Counted from the first letter of the stretch, positions 7,219 to 16,926 are shown. The stretch: 64,000 nucleotides of DNA from Aureimonas sp. SA4125 (GCF_019973775.1 NZ_AP025032.1:2170001-2234000); one strand, 5' to 3'. Notes: a model not told the origin generated them from the sequence alone. A program made the numbers and translations.

Positions 7219-9996
7219 CTACTCGGCCGCCGGCTTGGCGACTTTCTTCGGGGCCTTGATGAGGGTCGTCACGACCTGCGCCTTGACCGGCGCGGCAGCG
7301 ACAGGCGCCGCAGGCTTCGCCCGGGCGCTTGTCTTGGCCGCGCCCTCGACAGCCTTCTTCGCGGGCGCCTTCTTGGCCGGAGTCTTGACGACCTTGTCCG
7401 CCGCCTTCTTATCCGCCGCCTTCTTGGCCGGAGCCTTCTTCGCCGGTGCCTTTTTCGGCGCCTTCCCGGATTTTTCCGCGCGTTCGTTGAGAAGAATGAT
7501 CGCCTCTTCCAGCGTCACGCTGGCCGGGTCCTTGCCCTTTGGCAGGGTGGCGTTGATCTTCGCGACGTTCACATAGGGGCCGAACCTGCCCTCCCGCACC
7601 GTGATCTGACCACCGAAATCGGGATGCTCGCCTAGCGTCGCCAGCGCCGCCGGAGCGGCGCGCGCGGCAAAGCGATCCTTCTTCTCGGCGATCACGGTGA
7701 CGGCCCGGTTGAGGCCGACGGTGAAGACGTCCTCGATCGTCTCGAGATTGGCATAGGCGCCGTCATGCTGCAGGAACGGCCCGTAACGGCCGAGCCCGGC
7801 GAGAATCGGCTTGCCGCTTTCGGGATGGAGCCCCACCTCGCGTGGCAGCCGGATCAGCTGCAGCGCCTTCTCGAAATCGAGCTCCGCCGGCAGCCAGCCC
7901 TTGGGCAGGGACGAGCGTTTGGCTTCCTTGCCCTCGCCCCGCTGGACATAGGGGCCGAAACGGCCCGAACGCAGCGTGATCGGCTCGCCGCTGTCGGGAT
8001 CGTCGCCCAGCACTTTCGGCTCGTCGAGCCCGGCATCGCCGACGCCTTCGGCCTGCATGTTGCTGCCGAGCTGGCGGGTGAAGTTGCATTCGGGATAGTT
8101 GGAGCAGCCGACGAAGGCGCCGAACTTGCCGAGCTTCAGGCTGAGCTGGCCGCCGGCGCAGCGCGGGCAGGCGCGCGGCTCGGTGCCGTCCTCCTTCGGC
8201 GGGAAGGCGAGCGGGGCGAGCTCGATGTTCAGCGCGTCGAGAACGTCGGTGACGCGAAGCTCCTTGGTGCCGTCGACCTGGGCGGAGAAATCCTTCCAGA
8301 AATCGCGCAGCACGTCCTTCCAGGCGAGTTCACCCGCCGAGATCCGGTCGAGTTGCTGCTCGAGATCGGCGGTGAAGTCGTATTCGACGTATTTCTCGAA
8401 GAAGTTGTGCAGGAAGGCCGTGACCAGCCGGCCCTTGGAATCGGGAATCAGCCGGCGGTTCTCGTTGATGATGTATTCGCGGTCCTGCAGCGTCTGCAGC
8501 GTCGCGGCATAGGTGGAGGGACGGCCGATGCCGAGCTCTTCCATCTTCTTGATCAGCGAGGATTCGGAATAGCGCGGCGGCGGCTCGGTAAAGTGCTGCG
8601 ACGCCTCGATCGCCCGCTTCTCCGCCGTCTCGTTCACCTCGATCAGCGGCAGGCGTGCCGACTCGTCGTCGTCACTGTCGGCGGCAGGCAGGGCATCGTC
8701 GCGGTGATCGACATAGGCGCCGAGAAAGCCGTCGAAGCGCACGACCGATCCCGTGGCGCGCAGGGTCGCCGTCTTGTCGCCGTTGCGCGCGGCGATGTCG
8801 ACGGTGGTGCGCTCGATGTCGGCCGAGGCCATCTGGCTGGCGATGGTGCGCTTCCAGATCAGGTCGTAGAGGCGTGCCTGGTCGCGGTCCAGATGCTGCT
8901 CGACGTCCTTCGGCAGACGGGCGAAGGATGTCGGCCGGATCGCCTCGTGGGCCTCCTGGGCGTTCTTGGCCTTGCTCGTGTAGATGCGCGGCTTGTCCGG
9001 CACGTATTTGGCACCGAAGGTCGAGCCGATGGCGGCGCGCGCGTCGTCGATGGCTTCCGGCGCGATCTGCACGCCGTCCGTCCGCATATAGGTGATGAGA
9101 CCGACCGTCTCACCGCCGATGTCCATGCCCTCGTAGAGCTTCTGCGCCACCTGCATGGTACGCGAAGCCGAGAAGCCGAGCTTGGCCGACGCTGCCTGCT
9201 GCAGTGTCGAGGTGGTGAAAGGCGGGCCGGGATTGCGCTTGGTGGGCTTGGCCTCGACCGAGGCGACCTTGAAGCTCGCGCCGTCCAGCATGGCGCGGAT
9301 CGTCTCGGCACGCTCGCCGTTCGCAACCGTCAGTCGCTGGATCTTGTCGCCCTCGAAGACGGAAAGGCGCGCGCTGAACTCGTCGCCGCGCGGGGTCGCG
9401 AGACGCGCGCCGATGTTCCAGTATTCCTCGGGCTTGAACCGCTCGATCTCCGACTCGCGGTCGCAGACGAGGCGCAGCGCCACCGATTGCACACGGCCCG
9501 CCGAACGCGTGCCGGGCAGCTTGCGCCAGAGAACCGGCGAAAGGGTGAACCCGACGAGATAGTCGAGGGCGCGGCGGGCCAGATAGGCGTCGACCAGCGG
9601 CTCGTCGATCTGACGCGGATTGGCCATCGCGTCGAGCACGGACTTCTTGGTGATGGCGTTGAAGACGACGCGGCTGACGGGCTTGGTGCCGACGACCTTC
9701 TTCTGCCGCAGAACCTCCAGCACATGCCAGGATATCGCCTCGCCCTCGCGATCCGGATCCGTAGCCAGAATCAGCCGGTCGGCTCCCTTCATCGCCTGGG
9801 CGATCTCGGTCAGCCGCTTCTGCGAGGCCTTGTCAACGTCCCAGCTCATCGAGAAGTCGTCGTCGGGCAGCACGGAGCCGTCCTTGGCCGGAAGATCCCG
9901 GACATGGCCGTAAGAGGCAAGAACCTTGAAGTTCGAGCCGAGATACTTGTTGATCGTCTTCGCTTTTGCCGGCGACTCGACGATGACGAGATCCAT
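7219..9996 (-). CDS. topA: DNA topoisomerase I
   Basis: A 925-residue type IA topoisomerase that relaxes negative supercoils. It has the N-terminal TOPRIM domain (VIVESPAKAKTI, then DPDREGEAISWH) and the active-site tyrosine Tyr303 in ITYMRTDG. A single CxxC-CxxxxC zinc-finger-like motif sits near residue 610. Repeated GxFGPYV-type C-terminal modules follow, then a roughly 90-residue Lys/Ala/Pro tail of KKAPAKKA repeats that probably binds DNA or helps localisation. It is followed by rnr with a 4-bp gap; the topA-rnr order is common in rhizobia. Confidence 0.96.
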   Translation of the reverse strand: MDLVIVESPAKAKTINKYLGSNFKVLASYGHVRDLPAKDGSVLPDDDFSMSWDVDKASQKRLTEIAQAMKGADRLILATDPDREGEAISWHVLEVLRQKKVVGTKPVSRVVFNAITKKSVLDAMANPRQIDEPLVDAYLARRALDYLVGFTLSPVLWRKLPGTRSAGRVQSVALRLVCDRESEIERFKPEEYWNIGARLATPRGDEFSARLSVFEGDKIQRLTVANGERAETIRAMLDGASFKVASVEAKPTKRNPGPPFTTSTLQQAASAKLGFSASRTMQVAQKLYEGMDIGGETVGLITYMRTDGVQIAPEAIDDARAAIGSTFGAKYVPDKPRIYTSKAKNAQEAHEAIRPTSFARLPKDVEQHLDRDQARLYDLIWKRTIASQMASADIERTTVDIAARNGDKTATLRATGSVVRFDGFLGAYVDHRDDALPAADSDDDESARLPLIEVNETAEKRAIEASQHFTEPPPRYSESSLIKKMEELGIGRPSTYAATLQTLQDREYIINENRRLIPDSKGRLVTAFLHNFFEKYVEYDFTADLEQQLDRISAGELAWKDVLRDFWKDFSAQVDGTKELRVTDVLDALNIELAPLAFPPKEDGTEPRACPRCAGGQLSLKLGKFGAFVGCSNYPECNFTRQLGSNMQAEGVGDAGLDEPKVLGDDPDSGEPITLRSGRFGPYVQRGEGKEAKRSSLPKGWLPAELDFEKALQLIRLPREVGLHPESGKPILAGLGRYGPFLQHDGAYANLETIEDVFTVGLNRAVTVIAEKKDRFAARAAPAALATLGEHPDFGGQITVREGRFGPYVNVAKINATLPKGKDPASVTLEEAIILLNERAEKSGKAPKKAPAKKAPAKKAADKKAADKVVKTPAKKAPAKKAVEGAAKTSARAKPAAPVAAAPVKAQVVTTLIKAPKKVAKPAAE

Positions 9997-10169
9997 GCAG
10001 GCGTCCTAGAGTTTGATGACGGAAGCAGTCTGGCGGGGCGGTCATGCCGCCCTCGCTCCGCCACAGCACGCCACACATGGACAGCCAGAGCCGGGGGGTC
10101 AAGCCCTTGCAAGGCGAGCCGATCGGCATACTGCAACCTGTAGACGCGCAACTAATATGGTGCTCTTAT

Positions 10170-10175
10170 AGGAGG
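10170..10175 (+). promoter_or_regulatory. Strong Shine-Dalgarno site of the 106-residue small gene
   Basis: A perfect AGGAGG stands 9 bases before the ATG at 10185. This supports the small ORF as a real gene and fixes its start. A TAATAT hexamer at 10153-10158 could be the -10 element, but a matching -35 is poor. Confidence 0.65.
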
Positions 10176-10184
10176 AACGGCAGC

Positions 10185-10505
10185 ATGGGTACATCGCCGC
10201 CGCCGCGCAGTGGACCAAACTCCATCAAGATGACAGCCATGACGCACGGCACGAACAGAGAGTCGCACAATCTTCGGTACGTCAAGGATATGCTGGAGCA
10301 GCTTAAGGTTGTCGCCCAGGGTGGGGGAAGCCCCTTCCTCGTCTATCTTATCGATCTCGCCCGGCATGAGGCGGCCGAAAAGCTCAGACTGGGGGGAAGC
10401 CCCTTCCTCGTCTATCTTATCGATCTCGCCCGGCATGAGGCGGCCGAAAAGCTCAGACTGGGGGGAAGCCTCCAGTCAGAAGAGCAGGGAAACACGTCCG
10501 CCTGA
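10185..10505 (+). CDS. Small hypothetical protein with duplicated C-terminal segment
   Basis: A 106-residue product preceded by a perfect AGGAGG. The part LRYVKDMLEQLKVVAQ followed by PFLVYLIDLARHEAAEKL looks like a short family of rhizobial proteins of about 70-80 residues with the pattern LRYVxDML..L...A......LxYLIxxAxxEA; that resemblance is from memory and the function is unknown. The segment GGSPFLVYLIDLARHEAAEKLRL is present twice in a row because 69 bp are exactly duplicated. Without the extra copy the protein would be 83 residues. The last 30 bp overlap the 3' end of dprA on the other strand. Confidence 0.7.
   Translation: MGTSPPPRSGPNSIKMTAMTHGTNRESHNLRYVKDMLEQLKVVAQGGGSPFLVYLIDLARHEAAEKLRLGGSPFLVYLIDLARHEAAEKLRLGGSLQSEEQGNTSA
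10328..10465 (+). repeat. Perfect 69-bp tandem duplication (two copies)
   Basis: Bases 10328-10396 and 10397-10465 are identical over 69 bp. The unit is exactly 23 codons, so the reading frame of the small gene is preserved. The third start (AAGCC at 10466) then diverges. Absence of any mismatch implies a recent event or an assembly artefact. Confidence 0.95.
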
Positions 10506-11612
10506 GTGGCGTTCCAGGCGGCCCGCCAGATCCAGTTCGAGCAGGGTCAGGTGAACTGCGCCTGGCGCAGCGCCCGTATGTTCGATCAGATCGTCGATGG
10601 CGACAGGTGTCGGGCCGAGCGCTTCGATGATGCCCTCTCTCTCGTCGTCGGTAGCCGTCGCTGCCATCGCTACCTCTTCCGGCTCTTCCACCTCAAGGCC
10701 GGGACGGTGTTCCAGCCGGCCATCCATCGGACGCAGCGCCTCGATCATGTCGGATGCTTCGGTGACGAGCAGACTGCCGTCCTTCAGCAACTGGTTCGTA
10801 CCGCCCGCCCGCGGGTCGAGCGGCGAGCCGGGAACGGCAAACACCAGTCGCCCCATCTCGGCCGCCAACCGGGCACTGATGAGCGAGCCGGAACGCGACG
10901 CCGCCTCGACGACGAGGAGTCCGAGCGACAGGCCGGCGACGACGCGGTTGCGGCGAGGGAAGTCGATGGCACGGGGCTCCCAGCCGAAGGGCATCTCCGA
11001 GACGAGACAGCCGCCGTCGTCGACGATGCGGCGCATCAGCGGCCGGTTTTCCCGGGGGTAGGGGCGGTCGAGGCCGCCGGCGAAGACGCCGATCGTGCCG
11101 GTCTCGAGGCTGGCGTCATGGGCAGCCGCATCGATCCCGCGCGCGACGCCGGAGACCACGACAAAACCGGCGCGGCCGAGTTCGGCGGCGATGTGGCGGG
11201 CAAACTTGATTCCCGCCAGCGAGGCATTGCGCGCGCCCACCACGGCGACCGTCGGTCGGTTGAGAACGGAGGCATCTCCCATGATCGCGAGAACCGGCGG
11301 CGGGGCGTCGGCGGCCCGCAAGGCCGCGGGGTAGTCCGGTTCGCCGACACAGACGAAGCGGGCGCCGAGCCGCTCGGCCTGCGCCATTTCGGCCTCCGCG
11401 GCCTCCGCGCTCGCGACCCGCACGGACCGCGTCGAGCCGCCTCTCTGCGCCAAGGATGGCAGCGCCTCCAGCGCCGCCTGCGCGCTCCCGAAACGGTTGA
11501 TCAGGGCGCGAAAGGTGACCGGCCCGACATTCTCGCTGCGGATGAGACGCAGCCAGGCGAGACGCTGCTCGGGACCGAGCCGGATGCCGGTCGGGGCATC
11601 CGGCTTGCTCAC
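10476..11612 (-). CDS. dprA: DNA-processing protein DprA
   Basis: A 378-residue protein starting at a GTG that overlaps the plsY stop (GTGA). It contains the Rossmann-like DprA/Smf core with [10 protein letters not shown], the GxxVxSGxARGIDxxAH motif ([19 protein letters not shown]), SEMPFG and [12 protein letters not shown], and a C-terminal winged-helix domain ([18 protein letters not shown]). DprA loads RecA onto incoming single-stranded DNA during natural transformation and is widespread even in species not known to be competent. A longer upstream frame exists but lies inside plsY. Confidence 0.94.
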   Translation of the reverse strand: MSKPDAPTGIRLGPEQRLAWLRLIRSENVGPVTFRALINRFGSAQAALEALPSLAQRGGSTRSVRVASAEAAEAEMAQAERLGARFVCVGEPDYPAALRAADAPPPVLAIMGDASVLNRPTVAVVGARNASLAGIKFARHIAAELGRAGFVVVSGVARGIDAAAHDASLETGTIGVFAGGLDRPYPRENRPLMRRIVDDGGCLVSEMPFGWEPRAIDFPRRNRVVAGLSLGLLVVEAASRSGSLISARLAAEMGRLVFAVPGSPLDPRAGGTNQLLKDGSLLVTEASDMIEALRPMDGRLEHRPGLEVEEPEEVAMAATATDDEREGIIEALGPTPVAIDDLIEHTGAAPGAVHLTLLELDLAGRLERHSGGRVSLLF

Positions 11613-12208
11613 CCCTTGGCTCCGATCTTGCCTTCCGTTCCGGCGAGGAGGCGTTCGATGTTCGGGCGGTGCTTCACATAGACGATGAGGGTCAACAGGC
11701 CCGACAGCAGAGCCGCCGAACGATTGCCGAGGGCGAGGTAGGCGAGGGGCACGACGAGCGTCGCCGCCAACGCCGCCAGCGAGGAGTAACGAAACACGGC
11801 TGCCATCGCGAGCCAGACCACGGCAAAGACCGCGACGCCGATCGGGGCAAAGCCGAGGAGGATGCCGATATAGGTCGCGACGCCCTTGCCGCCCTTGAAG
11901 CCGAGCCAGACGGGAAAGAGATGGCCGAGAAAGGCGCCGAGCCCGGCCGCCGCAGCCGGGTATTCGCCGAATTGCCAACCGATCAGCACAGGAACCGTCC
12001 CCTTCAGGACGTCACCAGCCAGCGTCAGCGCTGCAAGAAGCTTGTTGCCGGTGCGCAGCGCATTCGTCGCACCGATATTGCCCGAGCCGATGCTGCGCAG
12101 GTCGCCGAGGCCGAAAAGGCGCGTCAGCACGAGGCCGAAGGGGATCGTGCCGGAGAAATAGCCGAGCGCGAAAAGTCCCGAGATGGCCAGCCAGCCGCCG
12201 TTCAACAT
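11609..12208 (-). CDS. plsY: Acyl-phosphate:glycerol-3-phosphate acyltransferase PlsY
   Basis: A 199-residue polytopic inner-membrane enzyme that acylates glycerol-3-phosphate using acyl-phosphate, the first step of phospholipid synthesis. The three conserved motifs are visible: the [12 protein letters not shown] motif near residue 42, the [20 protein letters not shown] block near residue 96, and a later segment near the C-terminus. About five hydrophobic segments fit the family. It sits 8 bp after pyrC and overlaps dprA by 4 bp, the usual rhizobial order. Confidence 0.95.
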   Translation of the reverse strand: MLNGGWLAISGLFALGYFSGTIPFGLVLTRLFGLGDLRSIGSGNIGATNALRTGNKLLAALTLAGDVLKGTVPVLIGWQFGEYPAAAAGLGAFLGHLFPVWLGFKGGKGVATYIGILLGFAPIGVAVFAVVWLAMAAVFRYSSLAALAATLVVPLAYLALGNRSAALLSGLLTLIVYVKHRPNIERLLAGTEGKIGAKG

Positions 12209-12216
12209 GCCGATCG

Positions 12217-13521
12217 TCAGCTCCCCGCGCCATCCCTCGAGAACACCGTGCGGCCTGCCACGATGGTGCGCAAGATCCGACCCTGGAAGCGGGCGTTCTC
12301 GAAGGCGGTATTTTTGGACTGCGAGCGGATTTCCGCCTTGCTGTAGATGAAGGGCGCATCGAGATCGACGATCGCGATGTCCGCTGGCCGGCCCGGCCGC
12401 AGCGTGCCGCGATCGAGCTTCAGGAGCCTTGCCGGCGCCGATGTCAGCGTCTCGACCACCCGCAGCAGCGACAGCGAGCCGTCATGATGGAGGCGAAGCG
12501 CCGCCGCAAGGAGCGTTTCCAGCCCGATCGAACCGACCTCGGCCTCGGCGAAGGGGTGGCGCTTGCCGTCCTCGTCGTGCGGATCGTGCGAGGAGACGAT
12601 GATGTCGATCGTGCCATCGGCGACCGCCTCGACCATGGCCGCCCGGTCGTCCTCACAGCGCAGCGGGGGCGACAGGCGGAAATAGGTGCGGTACTCGCCA
12701 ATGTCGTTCTCGTTCAGCGCCAGATGGTTGATCGAGATGCCCGCGGTGACGGCGATGCCGCCCGCCTTGGCCCGCCGGACCGCCTCGGCCGACGCGGCGA
12801 CCGAGATCTTCGCGGCGTGGTAGCGGCAGCGCGTGAGCTCGGCAAGGCGCAGATCGCGCTCGAGCGGAATGACTTCGGCCTCGCGCGGCACGCCGGGGAG
12901 GCCGAGCCAGGAGGCCAGCAGGCCCTCCGTCATCACGCCCGATCCGGTGAGGTCGGCGTCCTGCGTCTCATGCATCACCAGCGCGTCGAAATCGCGCGCA
13001 TAGGTCATGATTCGGCGCAGCAGCGCCGGGTTGGCGATGGTCTTGCGCCCTTCGGTGAACGCCCTGACCCCGGCCGCGCCGAGAAGCCCGATCTCGGTCA
13101 TCTCCTGGCCGAGGAGGCCGCGCGTCAGCGCCGCGGCGGGAAAGACATTGATGTCGGCGGTCTCGCGCGCCGTGCGCATCACGAACTCGGCGAGCGCGAC
13201 GTGGTCGACCACCGGATCGGTGTCCGGCATGGTGAGGATCGAGGTGACGCCGCCCGCGGCCGCGGCGCGGCTCGCCGAGCGGATCGTCTCGCGGTGCTCG
13301 CCGCCAGGCTCGCCGATGAAGACGCGGGCGTCGATGAGGCCGGGCAGGGCGGCGAGCCCCCGGCCGTCGACGACCTCGGCTCCCTCGGGATGCCCCTGGC
13401 CGAGCGCCTCGGCGCCGGCCGCGGCGATGTTGCCGTCGATGACGATGATCGTGCCCGTGGTGTCGATGCCGCGATCGGGATCGACGATGTGGATGCCGTC
13501 AAAGACCAGCGGGCGCGTCAT
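12217..13521 (-). CDS. pyrC: Dihydroorotase-like protein (PyrC family) lacking the HxH zinc ligands
   Basis: A 434-residue amidohydrolase of the dihydroorotase type, overlapping pyrB by 4 bp (ATGA). The family normally begins its active site with DxHxHLREPG. Here the aligned stretch is [10 protein letters not shown] (residues 64-73), so His66 is Arg and His68 is Phe. The later IVSSHDPH segment and the C-terminal beta-domain ([15 protein letters not shown]) remain. Without the HxH pair, ordinary two-zinc dihydroorotase activity is doubtful. It may be a non-catalytic partner of aspartate carbamoyltransferase, as known for PyrC' proteins, with a true dihydroorotase elsewhere. The name therefore describes family, not proven activity. 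Confidence 0.85.
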   Translation of the reverse strand: MTRPLVFDGIHIVDPDRGIDTTGTIIVIDGNIAAAGAEALGQGHPEGAEVVDGRGLAALPGLIDARVFIGEPGGEHRETIRSASRAAAAGGVTSILTMPDTDPVVDHVALAEFVMRTARETADINVFPAAALTRGLLGQEMTEIGLLGAAGVRAFTEGRKTIANPALLRRIMTYARDFDALVMHETQDADLTGSGVMTEGLLASWLGLPGVPREAEVIPLERDLRLAELTRCRYHAAKISVAASAEAVRRAKAGGIAVTAGISINHLALNENDIGEYRTYFRLSPPLRCEDDRAAMVEAVADGTIDIIVSSHDPHDEDGKRHPFAEAEVGSIGLETLLAAALRLHHDGSLSLLRVVETLTSAPARLLKLDRGTLRPGRPADIAIVDLDAPFIYSKAEIRSQSKNTAFENARFQGRILRTIVAGRTVFSRDGAGS

Positions 13522-14471
13522 TCGTTGCTCCCGAGACCCGGCAGCAGCGCCTGGATCACCGCCATGCGGACGGCGACGCCCATCTCGACCTGCTCCTCGA
13601 TGACGCTTTGCGGCCCATCCGCGACCTCGGACGAGATTTCGACGCCGCGGTTCATCGGACCGGGATGCATGACCAGCGCATCGGGCCGGGCAAAGGCGAG
13701 CTTCTCGGCATCGAGGCCGAAATAGTGGAAATACTCGCGCACCGACGGCACGAAGGATCCGGCCATGCGCTCTCGCTGCAGGCGCAGCATCATGACGACG
13801 TCCGCGTCCTTCAGCCCCTCGCGCATGTCGCGATAAACCTCGACGCCCATCTCCCGGATGCCCGATGGCAGGAGCGTCGACGGCGCGATGACGCGCACGC
13901 GGGCGCCGAGCGCGTTGAGGAGGAGGATGTTCGAGCGCGCGACCCGGCTGTGCAGCACGTCGCCGCAGATCGCCACGGTCAGCCGGGCGATCTTGCCCTT
14001 GTGGCGGCGGATCGTCAGCGCGTCGAGCAGCGCCTGCGTCGGGTGTTCGTGCGCACCGTCGCCGGCATTGATGACGGAGCAGCCGACCTTCTGTGCCAGC
14101 AGCGCCACGGCGCCGGCGGCGTGATGGCGCACGATGAGGACGTCGGGCCGCATGGCGTTGAGCGTCATGGCGGTGTCGAGCAGCGTCTCGCCCTTCTTCA
14201 CCGAAGAGTTCGCCACCGCCATGTTCATCACGTCGGCGCCGAGTCGCTTGCCGGCGAGCTCGAAGGACGCCTGCGTGCGCGTCGAGGCCTCGAAGAAGAG
14301 ATTGATCTGCGTGCGCCCCCTGAGGACGTTCCGCTTCTTGTCGCGGCGCCGACTGACCTCGACCTCCGCTTCGGCGAGATCGAGCAATTGCTCGATTTCG
14401 TGCGGCAACAGGTTCGCCATGCCGAGAAGGTGGCGATGCGGAAAGACCGGAGGGGTGTCGGGCGCGTTCAT
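13518..14471 (-). CDS. pyrB: Aspartate carbamoyltransferase catalytic subunit
   Basis: A 317-residue enzyme of pyrimidine synthesis, joining carbamoyl phosphate to aspartate. The carbamoyl-phosphate loop [13 protein letters not shown] is intact and the [11 protein letters not shown] motif is present, as are the catalytic Lys of the SSVKKGET loop and the [13 protein letters not shown] segment. The start is placed at the ATG before [17 protein letters not shown] because the upstream frame has no family resemblance. The stop overlaps the pyrC start, so the two are translationally coupled. No regulatory pyrI is present. Confidence 0.96.
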   Translation of the reverse strand: MNAPDTPPVFPHRHLLGMANLLPHEIEQLLDLAEAEVEVSRRRDKKRNVLRGRTQINLFFEASTRTQASFELAGKRLGADVMNMAVANSSVKKGETLLDTAMTLNAMRPDVLIVRHHAAGAVALLAQKVGCSVINAGDGAHEHPTQALLDALTIRRHKGKIARLTVAICGDVLHSRVARSNILLLNALGARVRVIAPSTLLPSGIREMGVEVYRDMREGLKDADVVMMLRLQRERMAGSFVPSVREYFHYFGLDAEKLAFARPDALVMHPGPMNRGVEISSEVADGPQSVIEEQVEMGVAVRMAVIQALLPGLGSNE

Positions 14472-14793
14472 GTCAAGGCGGGCGTATAGGAGAAACTCGG
14501 GGAACCGGCAAGGTCGCTGCGGCGGGGCAGCCTGCAGGGTCGGCCATGGCTCAGGGCAGGGTGGACCGGAAGCCCGACGGGGACCGGCCGCGCCTGTCCG
14601 ACGCCTGATGGCCGCGGTCCTGCGCAACGCGGCGCGGCGAGGAAAGCCATCCGAACATCGGCTCGCGGTCCTTGCCATTCCGGTACAAATCGCTGCGAAC
14701 GCAACAGATTAAGGTTAAGGACACCTCGTGATTGATTCCGGTCCGGCCGAGGTTCAGACTGGCTTTATGCTTTGTTAAGCATGGGAGCCGCCG
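14472..14793. other. Divergent intergenic region between pyrB and a membrane gene pair
   Basis: About 320 bases. The pyrB side is GC-rich with no clear element. The right part becomes AT-richer and carries TTAAGGTTAAGG at 14709-14720 and TTGTTAAGC near 14770, a likely promoter zone for the plus-strand pair. No convincing gene. Confidence 0.5.
14709..14720 (+). promoter_or_regulatory. TTAAGGTTAAGG direct repeat, possible CtrA-type half-sites
   Basis: Two TTAAGG units in tandem stand 74 bp before the start of the membrane gene at 14794. The same 12-mer occurs at 40628-40639. On the complementary strand it reads CCTTAACCTTAA, containing TTAAC half-sites as in alphaproteobacterial CtrA targets, but the spacing differs from the canonical TTAA-N7-TTAAC, so the assignment is tentative. 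Confidence 0.35.
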
Positions 14794-15318
14794 ATGCCGC
14801 GCATGATGACGACCGTGACCCTGGCTTGCTGGCTCGGCTACTGCGCTGTCGCCTCGCTCACGAGCGGATTCGCCGCGCTGGATGGGGCGATGGGGTCGTC
14901 CCTGCCCATGTCCTTCTTGGCGCCGTCCTCCCTACCGGCGTCATTTGTTGGGGATGTCTCCGGCGCCGCGGCCCTTCTCGCCGTGGCCGCCCTGTTGGCT
15001 TTCGCCCTCTTCACGCTGCACGCCGAAAAGGACCGGCAGGCGATCGCCAGGGCCGAATGGTTGGGGATTGGCGGTCTCGTCCTGGCAACCGTCGCGATCC
15101 TGACCGGGGCGGGGCACTCGCATCCCGTTTCCGATTCCACGGCCATCGCGCTGCTGGCCGTCTCCATCATGGCGATTGCCGTCGACCGGCTGATCACCGT
15201 CGAGGAGGAGGAGGAGGACAAAGAAGCATTCGAGGCCGGGATCGCCGCCATCTCGCAGGCCATGGCGCGCCAGACGCAGCTCTATACCCCGTCGCATCTC
15301 GACCGCTCACGCCGATGA
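14794..15318 (+). CDS. Hypothetical membrane protein
   Basis: A 174-residue protein with an N-terminal hydrophobic segment (LACWLGYCAVASL), a second near residues 58-75, two more around 90-106 and 117-130, and then an acidic EEEEEDKE stretch leading into a soluble tail. I do not recognise a family. It overlaps the next gene by 4 bp (ATGA), so the two form a translationally coupled pair, probably transcribed from the AT-rich zone upstream. Location in the inner membrane is inferred from hydrophobicity only. Confidence 0.65.
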   Translation: MPRMMTTVTLACWLGYCAVASLTSGFAALDGAMGSSLPMSFLAPSSLPASFVGDVSGAAALLAVAALLAFALFTLHAEKDRQAIARAEWLGIGGLVLATVAILTGAGHSHPVSDSTAIALLAVSIMAIAVDRLITVEEEEEDKEAFEAGIAAISQAMARQTQLYTPSHLDRSRR

Positions 15319-15647
15319 AGCTGCTCGGCTTCTGGCTCGGCACCATGGCCGTCTTCTGGCTCTGGTTCTGTCTGTCGTCCCTTGATCTCGGCCTGCCGCT
15401 GCTGACGAGAAGCTTCCACGACGACACCATGCTGGTCTATGGCTGGGCCCTCGGCGTCGAACCCGCCCTCGTTCCCTGGTTTTTCGCCAAGGCCTTCGCG
15501 ATCGACGGCGCACTGGTCGCCGCCATCGTCGCCTTTCGCAAGCGCCGGACCCTTTCCGTGAAGCTCGCCGCCGCGACGGCGAACATCGTCACTCTTCTCC
15601 GGCGGCTCGAATCGACGAGAGCCGATCGAGTGCGCCCTGCAGAATGA
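15315..15647 (+). CDS. Small membrane protein, DUF6105-like
   Basis: A 110-residue protein with two hydrophobic segments ([21 protein letters not shown] and a later one near residues 60-73), a central [26 protein letters not shown] region and an RKRR end after the second helix. The pattern resembles DUF6105, a rhizobial family of about 110 residues that I recall only by consensus. The ATG overlaps the upstream stop. The last 59 bp overlap the 3' end of ruvX on the opposite strand. Function unknown. Confidence 0.65.
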   Translation: MKLLGFWLGTMAVFWLWFCLSSLDLGLPLLTRSFHDDTMLVYGWALGVEPALVPWFFAKAFAIDGALVAAIVAFRKRRTLSVKLAAATANIVTLLRRLESTRADRVRPAE

Positions 15648-16071
15648 AGGCCGCTGCCGCCGAATCGATGCGCTCGGCGCGCTTCTTGCGGGAGACGTCG
15701 GCCTCGATCATCGAGCGCTCGGCCGCGACGGTCGACAGGCGTTCGTCCCAGAAGCAGATCGGGCGGGGGTCGAGCCGCAGATAGTTGCGCACGAAGGCAC
15801 GCGTCGACTGGGCCCTCGGCCCCTCCGACCCGTCCATGTTCAGCGGCATGCCGATGACGATGCCGCCGCAGCGCTCGTCATCGAGGCTCTTCATGAGCGC
15901 CGCCGCATCGGCGCCGAACTTCGTGCGCCGGACAAGCTTTCGCGGCGTCGCCAGCCGCAGGCCGACATCGGACACGGCGATGCCGATCGTCTTGGTGCCG
16001 AGGTCGAGGCCCGCGATCAGGCGGCCAGCCGGCACCAGCGCCCGCAACTCCCGAATGTCCACGATGCCCAT
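15589..16071 (-). CDS. ruvX: Holliday junction resolvase-like protein RuvX (YqgF)
   Basis: A 160-residue RNase H-fold protein. The N-terminal [18 protein letters not shown] carries the first conserved aspartate, [18 protein letters not shown] the GxPxxxdG motif, [13 protein letters not shown] the DERLST block, and [16 protein letters not shown] the final conserved aspartate. YqgF/RuvX is needed for 5' maturation of 16S rRNA. The ATG giving [10 protein letters not shown] is chosen, since upstream sequence has no family character. Confidence 0.92.
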   Translation of the reverse strand: MGIVDIRELRALVPAGRLIAGLDLGTKTIGIAVSDVGLRLATPRKLVRRTKFGADAAALMKSLDDERCGGIVIGMPLNMDGSEGPRAQSTRAFVRNYLRLDPRPICFWDERLSTVAAERSMIEADVSRKKRAERIDSAAAAFILQGALDRLSSIRAAGEE

Positions 16072-16224
16072 CGGCACTCCTTTTCGCGCCCGGCAGGACG
16101 GAGAAGACCCGTTATCCCTGACGACGCGGCTTGACCCGGCCCGCCCTGGGCTCACATTGCCGCCCAGACGCGACGGGTCATAGCTCGTCGCAGGCCTTCA
16201 CGTCAGCCAGGGACACCGCACGAT

Positions 16225-16926
16225 ATGAAGATTACCCATTTCGGTCACTCCGCCTTTCGCATCGAGACCGGCGCCTCCGTCATCCTCGTCGACCCCTTCC
16301 TGACCGGCAACAGCCACTTCACCGGCGATCTGGCGACCGCAAGCCGCGGGCTGACGCACATTGCGCTGACGCATGGCCATGAGGATCACGTCGGCGACAC
16401 GGTGCAACTCGCCCGCACCACCGGCGCTAAGGTCATCGGAAACTTCGATCTCCTGATGTGGCTCGCCGCGCAGGGCGTCGAGAATATCGAGCCGGCCAAC
16501 ACCGGTGGCACTCTCAAATTCAACGATTTCTCGGTGACGCTGACCCAGGCATTCCATTCGTCGGGGCGCATCGCGCCGGACGGCAGCGTGTCCTATCTCG
16601 GCATGCCGAACGGTCTCGTCTTCCATTTCACCGATGGCCCGACAGTCTACCACATGGGAGACACCGATATTTTCGGCGACATGGCGCTGATCGAGGAACT
16701 CCATCACCCGAAAATCGGGCTGGTGCCGATCGGCGACCGCTTCACCATGGGCGCCGCCGTCGCCGCGCTCTCCTGCCGCCGCTACTTCGCCTTCGACACG
16801 ATCGTGCCCATCCACTACGGCACGTTCCCGATGCTCGATCCCAATCCGGCACGGTTCATCGAGGCCATGGAAGGCGACGGCGGCAAGGTCAGAATCCCGG
16901 ACATCGGTGTCGCCTTCGACGTCTGA
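16225..16926 (+). CDS. Metal-dependent hydrolase, metallo-beta-lactamase fold (UPF0173 type)
   Basis: A 233-residue protein beginning [16 protein letters not shown], with the metal-binding [10 protein letters not shown] motif (HxHxDH) near residue 50, the HMGDTDIF segment with its metal ligand Asp, and PIHYGTFP near the C-terminus. This matches the UPF0173/YtkL-like branch of the metallo-beta-lactamase superfamily, cytoplasmic two-metal hydrolases with unsettled substrates. It lies between ruvX and gatC, a position common in rhizobia. Confidence 0.9.
   Translation: MKITHFGHSAFRIETGASVILVDPFLTGNSHFTGDLATASRGLTHIALTHGHEDHVGDTVQLARTTGAKVIGNFDLLMWLAAQGVENIEPANTGGTLKFNDFSVTLTQAFHSSGRIAPDGSVSYLGMPNGLVFHFTDGPTVYHMGDTDIFGDMALIEELHHPKIGLVPIGDRFTMGAAVAALSCRRYFAFDTIVPIHYGTFPMLDPNPARFIEAMEGDGGKVRIPDIGVAFDV

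Noticed and set aside
7765..10143. A 792-codon open frame antisense to topA
   Set aside because: Shadow of topA; repetitive Arg/Gly/Asp composition and no family signal.
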